Origin: Rhizobium terricola
GTDB lineage: Bacteria > Pseudomonadota > Alphaproteobacteria > Rhizobiales > Rhizobiaceae
Direction of reading: 5' to 3'
Length of the DNA: 64,000 nt
Assembly (NCBI RefSeq): GCF_012927355.1
Contig: NZ_JABBGK010000009.1
Coordinates: 47,533-111,532, forward strand
Below the pieces are notes generated by a model. That model worked only from the letters and a program-made list of their open reading frames with translations. It was not told the origin of the DNA and did no database searches. Made by a program: the position numbers and the translations under genes. Positions within the stretch are counted from its first letter, which is position 1. Every line of letters begins with the position of its first letter. Shown here piece after piece: positions 43,734 through 52,860 of the stretch.

Positions 43734-44177
43734 ATGAAGCTGAAACTTGTCATGGCCGGCGTCCTCGCCAGCGCGCTCAGCATGACCGTCGCGATCGCCG
43801 CAGACGAGCCTCAGGTCGTCCGCCAGGAAATGATGAAGAAGGTCGGCGGCGCGATGGGCGCCATCGGCGCGATCGTCAAGGGCGAGAAGCCGTTCGACGC
43901 GGAGGTCGTCAAGGCCTCGCTGACCACCATGGCAGAGGTCGGCAAGGATTTCCCGAACCACTTCCCGGCCGGCTCCGAAGTGGGCCTCGACACGGAAGCC
44001 AGCCCGAAGATCTGGGAAACCCCGGACGACTTCAAGGCGAAGGCCGCCGATCTGGTCAAGGCCGCCGAAGGCCAGCTCGCCCAGCTTCCGACCGACCAGG
44101 CCAGCACCGGCGCGACGATGAAGGCGGTCGGCGCGACCTGTGGCGCCTGTCATGAGACCTACCGCCTGAAGAAGTAA
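43734..44177 (+). CDS. Cytochrome c' (periplasmic, class II)
   Basis: A 147-residue precursor with signal peptide (1-23) and a C-terminal heme site C136-x2-C139-H140 (CGACHETYRLKK), the layout of cytochrome c'. The mature chain is a four-helix bundle of the family size. Such proteins bind NO and protect against nitrosative stress. The start at 43734 opens the signal peptide; GGAG lies 11 bases upstream. A strong terminator follows. Confidence 0.92.
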   Translation: MKLKLVMAGVLASALSMTVAIAADEPQVVRQEMMKKVGGAMGAIGAIVKGEKPFDAEVVKASLTTMAEVGKDFPNHFPAGSEVGLDTEASPKIWETPDDFKAKAADLVKAAEGQLAQLPTDQASTGATMKAVGATCGACHETYRLKK

Positions 44178-44191
44178 GGCGAACCAATACG

Positions 44192-44240
44192 ATCCCGGCA
44201 GCGTTTCCCGTCGTCCACCGGGGCGCGCTGCCGGGATTTC
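44192..44240 (+). terminator. Rho-independent terminator after cytochrome c'
   Basis: ATCCCGGCAGCG (44192-44203) pairs perfectly with CGCTGCCGGGAT (44226-44237), followed by a short T-run. It separates the cytochrome c' gene from the diheme cytochrome gene. Confidence 0.85.
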
Positions 44241-44275
44241 CGCATTAGGCTGGGATCAGGATTGAAGAGGTCGCC

Positions 44276-45193
44276 ATGACATCGAAATGGCTCAAGGGGC
44301 TCGGCGCGCTGGCGGCGCTCGGCGTTGTCGGCGGTGCCGGCTTTCTGTTCGTGACGGCGCCCGCCCGACAGGATCCGTCTGTCTGGGCCGATCTCGGCGA
44401 ACCCGACCTCGAGAACGGCCGGCAGGTGTTCTTCGCCGGCGGCTGCACGAGCTGTCATTCACCGGCGAAGTCGGAGGGCGACGCACGCCTCGTGCTGTCC
44501 GGCGGCGCGCCGCTCCCGAGCCCGTTCGGCACCTTCCACGCCCCCAACATCTCGCCCAGCACCACGGCCGGCATCGGCGCCTGGACGCTTGCAGAATTCG
44601 GCGATGCGATGACCCGCGGCGTCGGCCGCGACGGCGAGCACCTCTATCCGTCCTTCCCCTACGGCTCCTATGCCCGGATGGCGCCGAAGGACATCAACGA
44701 CCTCTACGGTTTCATGAAGACGCTGCCGGCAAGCGACAGCGTTGCGCCGGACCACGAACTGCCCTTCCCCTTCAACATCCGGCTTTCGCTCGGGGGCTGG
44801 AAGTTCCTCTATTTCAACGACCGGCCACGGGCCGAGATCGCCAATGCCGACGAGACGGTGAAGCGCGGCCAGTATCTGGTCGAAGGCCCCGGACATTGCG
44901 GCGAATGCCACACGCCCCGCGACGCGCTCGGCGGCTTCAAGGCCGGTCAGTGGCTGGCGGGCGGCCCCAACCCGGAAGGCGAAGGCACGATCCCCAACAT
45001 CACACCCGGCTCGAAGAGCATCGGCTCGTGGACGGCCGGCGACATCGCCAGCTACCTCGAGACCGGCTTCACCCCCGACTTCGACAGCGTCGGCGGCTCG
45101 ATGGTCGAGGTGCAGAAGAACATGGCCGAACTCACCGCCGCCGACCGCGAGGCGATCGCCGCCTACCTCAAGGCCGTGCCGGCGGTGCCGTGA
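44276..45193 (+). CDS. Diheme cytochrome c
   Basis: A 305-residue protein with an N-terminal signal anchor (8-28) and two heme sites: C57-x2-C60-H61 (CTSCH) and C208-x2-C211-H212 (CGECH). Each lies in a cytochrome c domain, with Met ligands expected in SYARMAP and SMVEVQ. The build is that of the alcohol/aldehyde dehydrogenase cytochrome subunit family. No dehydrogenase subunit lies next to it, so the electron donor is unknown. Confidence 0.92.
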   Translation: MTSKWLKGLGALAALGVVGGAGFLFVTAPARQDPSVWADLGEPDLENGRQVFFAGGCTSCHSPAKSEGDARLVLSGGAPLPSPFGTFHAPNISPSTTAGIGAWTLAEFGDAMTRGVGRDGEHLYPSFPYGSYARMAPKDINDLYGFMKTLPASDSVAPDHELPFPFNIRLSLGGWKFLYFNDRPRAEIANADETVKRGQYLVEGPGHCGECHTPRDALGGFKAGQWLAGGPNPEGEGTIPNITPGSKSIGSWTAGDIASYLETGFTPDFDSVGGSMVEVQKNMAELTAADREAIAAYLKAVPAVP

Positions 45194-45295
45194 GCGATGG
45201 ATAGGGGCGTGAGGATGCGTGGGGCAAACGGCCCCTGAGCCGGCTTCAGCAAGAAACGCTTGCAAAAAACGCTAGCTCGCGTTAGCCTTCTGCGA

Positions 45296-45550
45296 ATGAA
45301 CAATCGGCAGAGGAAGACACTGCTGGCGATCTTCACCGACCCGGTATCCGGCTCCATAGCCTGGGCGGACGTCGAAAGCCTTATGCTTGCGGCAGGCTGC
45401 GTGCTGATAGAAGGCAGCGGCTCCCGTGTGCGCTTCGAGAAAGACGGACGGTTGGCTTTCTTTCATCGGCCGCACCCCGAGAAGGAAGCTAAGCGCTACC
45501 AGATCCGTGACGCACGGCGATTCCTCGACGACCTCGGAGTAAGACCATGA
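45296..45550 (+). CDS. hicA: HicA-family toxin (mRNA interferase)
   Basis: An 84-residue toxin with the dsRBD-like HicA fold. It is longer than the usual 60 residues, by an N-terminal part RQRKTLLAIFTDPVSGSIAW. Candidate catalytic His lies in LAFFHRPHPEKE, after the SGSRVRF strand. The ATG at 45296 starts inside a leader with a partly symmetric AACGCTAGC...GTTAGC stretch (45269-45286), a possible autoregulatory site. Overlap ATGA with hicB confirms the pair. Confidence 0.82.
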   Translation: MNNRQRKTLLAIFTDPVSGSIAWADVESLMLAAGCVLIEGSGSRVRFEKDGRLAFFHRPHPEKEAKRYQIRDARRFLDDLGVRP

Positions 45551-45885
45551 ACGTCATGCACTACAAAGGCTTTTCGGCACGGATCGAATTCGATGCCGAG
45601 GACGAGATCTTCTTCGGCAACATCGCCGGCCTTGACGACGTGGTCGGATTTCACGGCGAAAGCGTGAACCAACTCAAGCAGGCTTTCCACGACGCCGCCG
45701 ACGACTACATCGAAACCTGCCGTAAGCTTGGGCGAGAGCCTCATAAATCCTATTCGGGAAAGATGATGTTCCGTGTCGATCCGGACGTGCACGCGCGCGC
45801 GGCAAGGGCCGCCGAACTCTCCGGCAAGAGTCTCAATCAATGGGCGGAGGAAGCGCTTTCGAAAGCGGCCGGCGAAACGGCGTAA
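45547..45885 (+). CDS. hicB: HicB-family antitoxin
   Basis: A 112-residue antitoxin: N-terminal HicB domain (about 1-65; FSARIEFDAEDEIFFGNIAG) and C-terminal ribbon-helix-helix (about 75-105; FRVDPDVHARAARAAELSGK then SLNQWAEEAL). It neutralises HicA and represses the operon. It starts within the hicA stop (ATGA, 45547-45550). Confidence 0.9.
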   Translation: MNVMHYKGFSARIEFDAEDEIFFGNIAGLDDVVGFHGESVNQLKQAFHDAADDYIETCRKLGREPHKSYSGKMMFRVDPDVHARAARAAELSGKSLNQWAEEALSKAAGETA

Positions 45886-46045
45886 CGACTGGTCCCCCAG
45901 CGCAGTTGAAAGTGCGCACGACAGCGCCGGAGGATCTGCAGGGCAGCCTCGGAACCACACTCCAGCAGTCCCGGCATCGACAGCGCCTCAACCTTTTCCC
46001 GCCGGCCCCTCACCCTTGACCATTTTCCCGTTCCATTGCCTTCCC

Positions 46046-46100
46046 CGTTCACTGGGAGAAGGTGCCGCCCTTCGACCGGCTCAGGAGGCGGATGAGGGGC
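46046..46100. repeat. Fragment of second-family palindromic repeat
   Basis: A CTGGGAGAAGGTGCC stretch with GGCGGATGAGGGG, the reverse arrangement of the 6699 element, in the 316-base gap after hicB. The gap holds no other visible feature apart from the start of the next small gene. Confidence 0.55.
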
Positions 46101-46201
46101 GAAAGCCGGAATCGGCAACTGCCGTCCTCTTTCCCTCCAGCATCGCGCAAGGCTCGACGGACAGAGTGACCCGCATCACAAAAGAGAACAGGGACGGAAG
46201 C

Positions 46202-46426
46202 ATGAGCATCGAACGCAGACGAATGGAAAGCGCACTCCGCTCGCTGCTCGACAGTCACCCGGATCCGGCCCTGCACCGCTGGGTGGATCAGACGGTGCAG
46301 GCGTTCGAAAAGCGGCTTTCCAACATCGTCGACCCGCGCGAACGCGATCACGCGCAGCGGGCGGCACTCGTGCTGATCAAGACCACCCTGCAGCAATGGG
46401 CAGAAAATCCGCCCGTGCGCCACTGA
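46202..46426 (+). CDS. Hypothetical protein (74 aa)
   Basis: A soluble, helical 74-residue product starting MSIERRRMESALRSLLDSHP and containing LHRWVDQTVQAFEKRL. Weak purine stretch (GGGACGGAAG) before the ATG. Its length and composition suggest a real small protein; family unknown. Confidence 0.6.
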   Translation: MSIERRRMESALRSLLDSHPDPALHRWVDQTVQAFEKRLSNIVDPRERDHAQRAALVLIKTTLQQWAENPPVRH

Positions 46427-46511
46427 GCGCCGTAGAGGCCGGACTTTTCCTCTCCGTTTCGGTCGGGCGCAGAGGCCTGTGATTGACTTTTGCAGATCGC
46501 GACCCCAATAG

Positions 46512-46702
46512 TGCCTCAGATGGTTCCCCAGAAGCGGCGCTTCGGGGATTAATAGGGAACACGATAGGGACGACCCTGACGGGGCTCGATTCGTGGCTGC
46601 CCCCGCAACTGTGAGCGGCGAACGCCTGGACGACGATGCCACTGGAGCAATCCGGGAAGGCTGTCCGGGGGTCATGACCCGCAAGCCAGGAGACCTGCCA
46701 TC
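46512..46702 (+). ncRNA. Cobalamin riboswitch
   Basis: All landmarks of the B12 aptamer appear in order: GGTTCCCC with matching GGGGATTAATAGGGAAC, the core GCTGCCCCCGCAACTGTGAG, GCCACTGG, CCGGGAAGGC, GACCCGCAAGCCAGG and the B12 box AGACCTGCC. It lies 140 bases before cbtB. It should lower cbtBA expression when adenosylcobalamin is plentiful. Confidence 0.95.
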
Positions 46703-46843
46703 AGCTGTCGTCGCCTGCCGGACGGGGTGTTCGGAAGACAGGGAGCGTGTGCGGCCCGGATCGTCGATCCGAAGCTGTATCCGGCCCCGATCTTCTCCTC
46801 CTCCTCGGTCGTCGTCACTCATCGCTATCGTTCGGAGGGAATC

Positions 46844-47020
46844 ATGTCCGTCAATACCGTCACAGCATCCACCTCGTCTTCGGCCAGCCGCTTTGCGCCG
46901 GCCCTGCTCAGCGTCTTCTTCGGCCTGTTCATCGTCGGCTTCGTCGGCTTCTCGCCGATGGAAGTGGTTCACAACGCCGCTCACGACGCGCGCCACGCCA
47001 ACGCCTTCCCCTGCCACTGA
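46844..47020 (+). CDS. cbtB: Cobalt transporter subunit CbtB
   Basis: A 58-residue membrane protein with one helix (about 20-40) and the diagnostic His-rich end VVHNAAHDARHANAFPCH, which binds cobalt. GGAGG is five bases before the ATG at 46844. It lies between the cobalamin riboswitch and cbtA; together they form a cobalt uptake system for B12 synthesis. Confidence 0.93.
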   Translation: MSVNTVTASTSSSASRFAPALLSVFFGLFIVGFVGFSPMEVVHNAAHDARHANAFPCH

Positions 47021-47029
47021 GGAGAGCCG

Positions 47030-47764
47030 ATGTCACTGTTTCGTTCGCTCGTCTTCACTTCGGTGCTGGTCGGGCTGATCGTCGGAACGGTGGTCACGCT
47101 TGCGCAATTCCTAGGAACGACGCCGCTCATTCTGGCGGCCGAAGTCTTTGAGGGCGGTGACGTGGCCGAGAGCCACGGCGCCGGCCAGGGAACTGTTGCG
47201 GCCCATGACCACGGCGACGCAGCCGCCACCGAAGCGCACGACCATCACAGCGCCGACGCCTGGGCTCCGGCCGACGGCATCGAGCGCAATGCCTACACGC
47301 TCGTCGCCAACATCCTGACGGCCACCGGTTTCGCGCTGGCGCTGAACGGCCTGATGCAGATCTCGGGACGGCAGAGCGACTGGCGTCACGGGCTGATCTG
47401 GGGCCTGTGCGGCTTCGTCGTGGTAATGCTCGCGCCCGGCTTCGGGCTCCATCCGGAACTACCGGGCACGCCGGCCGCACCGCTTCTCGACCGCCAGGTC
47501 TGGTGGGTGGGCACAGCGCTTTCGACGGCGGCAGGCCTTGCCCTGCTGTTCTTCCAGCGCAAGCCCTGGGCGGCGGCCGCGGCCATTGTGCTGATCGCCT
47601 TGCCGCACGTGATCGGCGCACCGCTGCCGCCGGACGGCGAACACGCGCTTGCACCGGAGGCGATGTCGCATCGCTTCGTCGTCGTGGCGACGCTGACGAG
47701 CCTGCTGTTCTGGGCTCTGCTCGGTGCATTGAGCGGCCACTTCCGTCGCCGCTTCGAGGCCTGA
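47030..47764 (+). CDS. cbtA: Cobalt transporter subunit CbtA
   Basis: A 244-residue membrane protein with about five to six helices and an internal His/Asp-rich loop (AAHDHGDAAATEAHDHHSAD, about residues 60-79), typical of CbtA. Ten bases after cbtB with GGAG just upstream. Controlled by the riboswitch upstream of cbtB. Confidence 0.93.
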   Translation: MSLFRSLVFTSVLVGLIVGTVVTLAQFLGTTPLILAAEVFEGGDVAESHGAGQGTVAAHDHGDAAATEAHDHHSADAWAPADGIERNAYTLVANILTATGFALALNGLMQISGRQSDWRHGLIWGLCGFVVVMLAPGFGLHPELPGTPAAPLLDRQVWWVGTALSTAAGLALLFFQRKPWAAAAAIVLIALPHVIGAPLPPDGEHALAPEAMSHRFVVVATLTSLLFWALLGALSGHFRRRFEA

Positions 47765-47771
47765 CCACGGC

Positions 47772-48050
47772 ATGGCAGGCACGCCCTGCCCCGAATTCGA
47801 CTGGCGCATCGACCTCGATGCGCTGGTCTTCGAACACCGGGCGTCCGGCAGCCGGTGTTTCGTGCACAGGCTCGCCTTCCGCAGCCTGACCGGAGAGCCC
47901 TCCCCCAGCAGGGAAACCTGCATCGACTGGTTCAACGCCCATCACGACGCCTTCACGGCGGCGGCGGCGGCAAAGGCCGCACGCGGAGTTTCGGCCGGCA
48001 ATGCCTTCAATCTCAACAGCCGCGACATAAGGCGGGGGTCTCGCCCCTAG
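47772..48050 (+). CDS. Hypothetical protein following cbtA (92 aa)
   Basis: A soluble 92-residue product with DFAL-like core EFDWRIDLDALVFEHRASGS and a DUF1488-like feel only; no family claimed. It starts seven bases after cbtA and is probably co-transcribed under the riboswitch. The last 15 residues are polar and disordered. A cobalamin-related role is inference from position only. Confidence 0.6.
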   Translation: MAGTPCPEFDWRIDLDALVFEHRASGSRCFVHRLAFRSLTGEPSPSRETCIDWFNAHHDAFTAAAAAKAARGVSAGNAFNLNSRDIRRGSRP

Positions 48051-48147
48051 AGGCGTTCCGTCGTTTTCCGAGGCACGAGAACCACCTTCTCCTTGTTTTC
48101 AGGCAGCTTCGGACGGGAACCCGCTCCTCACATCACCTGGATTTGAC

Positions 48148-48726
48148 TCAAGCGCGCGCCACGCGGTGTTCGGCGGAAAAGGCCGAAAGCTCGGCTTCGG
48201 CTTCCGGCGTCCAGAGATCGAGCGCTTTCAGCACCGCCTCGGCAAAGGTATCCGGCGCGGAGCCGGCGGCGGTGACGATCCTGCCGTCGGAGACCGCCTG
48301 CGGCTGGTCGCGATAAAGCGCGGTCCCCTTGTAGGCCGGATAGCGTTGATGGGAGGCAAGCGAATTGCCGGTATGGGCGACGTCGTTCAGCACACCGGTC
48401 GCGGCAAGCGCGCTGGCTGCGGCGCAGATCCCGGCGACGACCTTGTTTTCGGCGCGGAAGCCGGTGGCAAGGGCGGTGAAATCGAAGGCCTGGCCCTTTT
48501 CCCAGGCATAGCCGCCGGGAATAACCAGGGCATCGAAGCGTGCCGGATCGATCTCGGCAAAACCGATGTCGGGCGCGACCTTCAATCCACCCATCGAGAT
48601 GACCGGGGCGCCATCGGGCGAGGCCGTCAGGACCTCGCAGCCGAGATAGTATCGGGCGGCAGCCATCAGGAGCGCGGGCTCCCAATCGGCGAAATCGACC
48701 TGCAGGGCAACGACGATGCGGGGCAT
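48148..48726 (-). CDS. DJ-1/PfpI family protein
   Basis: A 192-residue glutamine-amidotransferase-like protein. The nucleophile elbow is AGICAAASALA (Cys at about 100), with DALVIPGGYAWE earlier. Family members are glyoxalases, chaperones or amidases. It lies 43 bases after the acetyltransferase gene on the same strand, so both should be under the upstream attenuator. Confidence 0.9.
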   Translation of the reverse strand: MPRIVVALQVDFADWEPALLMAAARYYLGCEVLTASPDGAPVISMGGLKVAPDIGFAEIDPARFDALVIPGGYAWEKGQAFDFTALATGFRAENKVVAGICAAASALAATGVLNDVAHTGNSLASHQRYPAYKGTALYRDQPQAVSDGRIVTAAGSAPDTFAEAVLKALDLWTPEAEAELSAFSAEHRVARA

Positions 48727-48769
48727 GGCTCATTCTCCTCGAATATCGAACAAAGGGCCGCGACGACGC

Positions 48770-49258
48770 TCAGGAGAGCGCCTGCAGGTAGCGCATGCCG
48801 GTGACCGGCCGCGGCACGAAGTCCATGTGTTCGTAGAAGCGGTGAGCGGCGAAATTGCCGGTGGCCGCGCTGACCGAAAGGTAGTCGCAACCGGCCTGGC
48901 GGGCAATCTCTTTGGCGCGGGCGACGAGATGCTGGCCGATGCCGTTGCCGCGCTGGCCGTCATGGACATAGAGGTGATGCAGGTCCATGCCGCGCTTGCC
49001 TTCCTGGGCTCTGTAGAGCGGCACGAGAATGGCGTAGCCGATCAGGCCCTCGCCGCCGTCGGCGACCAGAGCGGTGATCCACGGCATCGGGCCGAAGAGG
49101 TCACGCTCAAGCTTTTCCGGCGTCATGGCGGAGGCATCGCCATGATGGCTGGCGAGCGAGGCAATCATCTGATTGAGTTCGGGCAGGTCGTGGCGCTTGG
49201 CGGCACGGATGACCACGACCGGAGGCCGCGGCAGGGTGAGATCTGTATCTTCGGTCAT
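48770..49258 (-). CDS. GNAT-family N-acetyltransferase
   Basis: A 162-residue acetyltransferase: the acetyl-CoA loop is QRGNGIGQHLV and the C-terminal segment NFAAHRFYEHMDFVPRP. AGGGAAG lies about five bases before the ATG at 49258. The leader holds a terminator hairpin and an upstream 17-codon leader peptide, so the gene looks attenuator-controlled. If the leader senses an aromatic aminoacyl-tRNA, the substrate may be linked to aromatic amino acids; that is speculation. Confidence 0.88.
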   Translation of the reverse strand: MTEDTDLTLPRPPVVVIRAAKRHDLPELNQMIASLASHHGDASAMTPEKLERDLFGPMPWITALVADGGEGLIGYAILVPLYRAQEGKRGMDLHHLYVHDGQRGNGIGQHLVARAKEIARQAGCDYLSVSAATGNFAAHRFYEHMDFVPRPVTGMRYLQALS

Positions 49259-49302
49259 TTTCGCTTCCCTTGTTTCGTATCGCCGTCAGGGGAAGCTTTT
49301 TG

Positions 49303-49341
49303 TCTTGAAAACAACAAGGCCGCCTGACGGCGGCCTGTTGA
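49303..49341 (-). terminator. Attenuator terminator before the GNAT gene
   Basis: On the minus strand GGCCGCC (49335-49329), loop GTCA, GGCGGCC (49324-49318), with extra pairs outside, then TTGTTGTTTT. It lies 45 bases before the GNAT start and downstream of a short leader ORF. Confidence 0.8.
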
Positions 49342-49365
49342 CATGATGATCTGTCGAGCCGCCGG

Positions 49366-49419
49366 TTACCGGTAGGCCCAAAAATACGTGCAGGTGATGG
49401 GTGCGCGTGCGTCGATCAT
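49366..49419 (-). CDS. Candidate leader peptide of an attenuator (17 aa)
   Basis: ATG to TAA, 17 codons: MIDARAPITCTYFWAYR. The run Tyr-Phe-Trp-Ala-Tyr stands at the end, where ribosome stalling would act. No Shine-Dalgarno is present, but a TTGACA/ATTGAT promoter puts the transcript start within a base or two of the ATG, as in the leaderless trpL of Sinorhizobium. CCGG-TAA-CCGG can form a hairpin at the stop codon, and CGGCGGC after it can pair with the terminator arm as an antiterminator. Confidence 0.55.
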   Translation of the reverse strand: MIDARAPITCTYFWAYR

Positions 49420-49426
49420 GGGCGGG

Positions 49427-49456
49427 ATCAATGCGCCGATTTCAATCGATTGTCAA
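49427..49456 (-). promoter_or_regulatory. Promoter of the attenuated GNAT operon
   Basis: Perfect -35 TTGACA at 49456-49451, 18 bases, then ATTGAT at 49432-49427. The predicted transcription start is about 49420, next to the leader ATG at 49419. Confidence 0.6.
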
Positions 49457-49497
49457 GACGAAGTGATCCGACCCTCGATCCACCGCGTTCTCGGCAC

Positions 49498-51033
<1,536 letters not shown>

Positions 51034-51035
51034 GG

Positions 51036-51494
51036 TCAAAACTTCAGGGGCTTGCCCGACCGATCGGTCCAGTGCTTGACGAAGCCGATCTTGGTGAGCT
51101 TCAGATCGTCGTCGGAATAGTTCACCACGTCGTCCGGTGACCGCGTTCCGACGACAAGGTAGCTCACCGGAGCGTCCGACCGGTTCTCGAGGCAATGGCC
51201 GAGCGCGACGCCGGCCTTGAAGGTCGCGCTCTCTCCGGGGGCCAGTTCGTGGATCGCATCGCCTTCGTGCAATGTCACCCTGCCCGAGAGAACGAAGACG
51301 AATTCGTCCTCCTGCTCGTGCCAGTGCTTGCGCGACGAGCGCGAACCGGGCGGCAGGGTCTCGATGAAGGCGCCGAACTGGGTGAGCCCGCCCGCATCGG
51401 ACAGAAGCCGCGCCGAATAGGGGCCAAGCTCGCCGTTCGGTCCCTTGCCGTCTTCCTCTTCCAGCGGCGCGTCTTCCTGCCTGATCACCGGCAT
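51036..51494 (-). CDS. Cupin-domain protein
   Basis: A 152-residue protein with one cupin barrel: KHWHEQEDEFVFVLSGRVTL (metal-binding HxH and E) and later GVALGHCLENRSDAP. GAGGGAG is six bases before the ATG at 51494. Two bases separate its stop from the end of phrB, tail to tail. Ligand unknown. Confidence 0.88.
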   Translation of the reverse strand: MPVIRQEDAPLEEEDGKGPNGELGPYSARLLSDAGGLTQFGAFIETLPPGSRSSRKHWHEQEDEFVFVLSGRVTLHEGDAIHELAPGESATFKAGVALGHCLENRSDAPVSYLVVGTRSPDDVVNYSDDDLKLTKIGFVKHWTDRSGKPLKF

Positions 51495-51505
51495 GATCCA
51501 CTCCC

Positions 51506-51919
51506 TCAATGCTCGTGGTCGCACAATCCGTGGTCGGAGAGCGCGCGGATGACATAACAATCGCCGACGCTGTGGGCGCCGCAATGGGTGACGATGCGCT
51601 CCAGCTCGTGTTCCAGCTTTCGCAGCCTGGCGATCTTTTCGCGCACCTCGCCGAGCTGGGCCGCGGCGATCTCGTCGGCACGCTCGCAGGGCTCGTCCGG
51701 ATGACGTCCGAGCGCCAGAAGCTCGCGGATCGCCTCGATCGGAAAGCCGAGGTCGCGGGCATGGCGGATGAAGGCCAGGCGATCGAGATCGCTGCGTTCA
51801 TAGCGCCGCTGGTTGCCCTCCGAGCGGTCGGGGGCGTCGATCAGCCCCATCTGCTCGTAATAGCGGATGGTCGGAACCTTGACGCCGGTGCGCCGCGACA
51901 AATCGCCGATCGAGTACAT
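51506..51919 (-). CDS. MerR-family metal regulator
   Basis: A 137-residue regulator: the N-terminal winged helix is MYSIGDLSRRTGVKVPTIRY, then a dimer helix and a Cys/His-rich end (HCGAHSVGDCYVI and CDHEH), as in PbrR/CadR/ZntR metal sensors. It diverges from a CDF exporter whose promoter has the 19-base spacer typical of MerR control. Metal likely Cd, Zn, Pb or Co. Confidence 0.9.
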   Translation of the reverse strand: MYSIGDLSRRTGVKVPTIRYYEQMGLIDAPDRSEGNQRRYERSDLDRLAFIRHARDLGFPIEAIRELLALGRHPDEPCERADEIAAAQLGEVREKIARLRKLEHELERIVTHCGAHSVGDCYVIRALSDHGLCDHEH

Positions 51920-51935
51920 TTCGTCAAAATACCTC

Positions 51936-51966
51936 TTGAAGCTCTAGTCGCTATAGAGATTAGGTA
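51936..51966 (+). promoter_or_regulatory. MerR-type promoter of the CDF exporter
   Basis: TTGAAG (51936-51941), a 19-base spacer, TAGGTA (51961-51966). The spacer holds the dyad CTCTA (51942-51946) and TAGAG (51954-51958). The long spacer and dyad are the hallmarks of MerR-activated promoters. Confidence 0.8.
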
Positions 51967-52002
51967 AGCAACCGGACCAGTTCAAGACGGAAAGGAATCA
52001 CA

Positions 52003-52764
52003 ATGAGCGAGAGCCACGGCCATAGCCACGGGCCATTCGACGGCATGTCCGACACCTACAAGCGCCGGCTCTGGGCGGTGATCTTCATCAATGCCGCGAT
52101 GTTCGTCGTCGAGATGACGGCCGGACAGCTGGCGCGCTCGCAGGCGCTGCAGGCCGATGCGCTCGATTTCTTCGCCGACGCCGTCACCTACGGCATCTCG
52201 CTCGCCGTGATCGGCGCCTCGCTCAAGGTCCGCAGCACGGCGGCGGCGGCCAAGGGCATCAGCCTGTTCTTCATGGGGTTCTGGGTGTTCGGCTCGACCG
52301 TCTGGCGGGTCTTCTTCGACGGCATGCCGGAAGCGCCGGTGATGGGTGCGATCGGCTTCATGGCGCTGGCCGCCAATGTCACCAGCGTGCTGCTCTTGAT
52401 GAACTACAAGGACGGCGACGCCAATGTGCGCTCCGTCTGGCTCTGCTCGCGCAATGACGCGATCGGCAATGTCATCGTCATGATCGCGGCGCTGGGCGTC
52501 TGGGGCACCGCGACCGCCTGGCCGGACCTTGCCGTCGCCTTCATCATGGCCGGCCTCTTCCTCAACTCCTCGGCGCAGATCCTCTGGCAGTCGTGGCAGG
52601 AATGGAAGACCGGCGGCGCCGAAGCCTTCACCAAGGCGGCAAGCCAGAGCGTGTGCGGCTGCAGCCACGATCACGGGACTGACCAGGGGCCTGGCCACGG
52701 GCATTCCCATGACGAAACGCAGGTCCACGGAAAGGCCGGCCACGCCCACGATCATGCGCATTGA
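52003..52764 (+). CDS. CDF-family metal cation exporter
   Basis: A 253-residue, six-helix cation diffusion facilitator. The active-site pairs are ADALDFFADAV in helix 2 and SRNDAIGN in helix 5; the usual second-site His is Asn here. It starts SHGHSHG and ends in a His-rich tail (CGCSHDHGTDQG, HGHSHDE, HAHDHAH). Exports Zn, Cd, Co or Ni from the cytoplasm in exchange for protons. It is driven by the MerR promoter just upstream. Confidence 0.92.
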   Translation: MSESHGHSHGPFDGMSDTYKRRLWAVIFINAAMFVVEMTAGQLARSQALQADALDFFADAVTYGISLAVIGASLKVRSTAAAAKGISLFFMGFWVFGSTVWRVFFDGMPEAPVMGAIGFMALAANVTSVLLLMNYKDGDANVRSVWLCSRNDAIGNVIVMIAALGVWGTATAWPDLAVAFIMAGLFLNSSAQILWQSWQEWKTGGAEAFTKAASQSVCGCSHDHGTDQGPGHGHSHDETQVHGKAGHAHDHAH

Positions 52765-52812
52765 CGGGGGCCAGGCAATCGAGGCCGGCACGACCAGCCT
52801 CAGAAAACGGAA

Positions 52813-52840
52813 AAGGGCGCCGAGGGCGCCCTTCTTGCAT
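52813..52840. terminator. Bidirectional terminator after the CDF gene
   Basis: AAGGGCGCC-GAG-GGCGCCCTT (52813-52833) with A-rich and T-rich flanks, placed between convergent genes. It can serve both strands. Confidence 0.85.
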
Positions 52841-52860
52841 TCGATCCGGCGCGAAACCGA

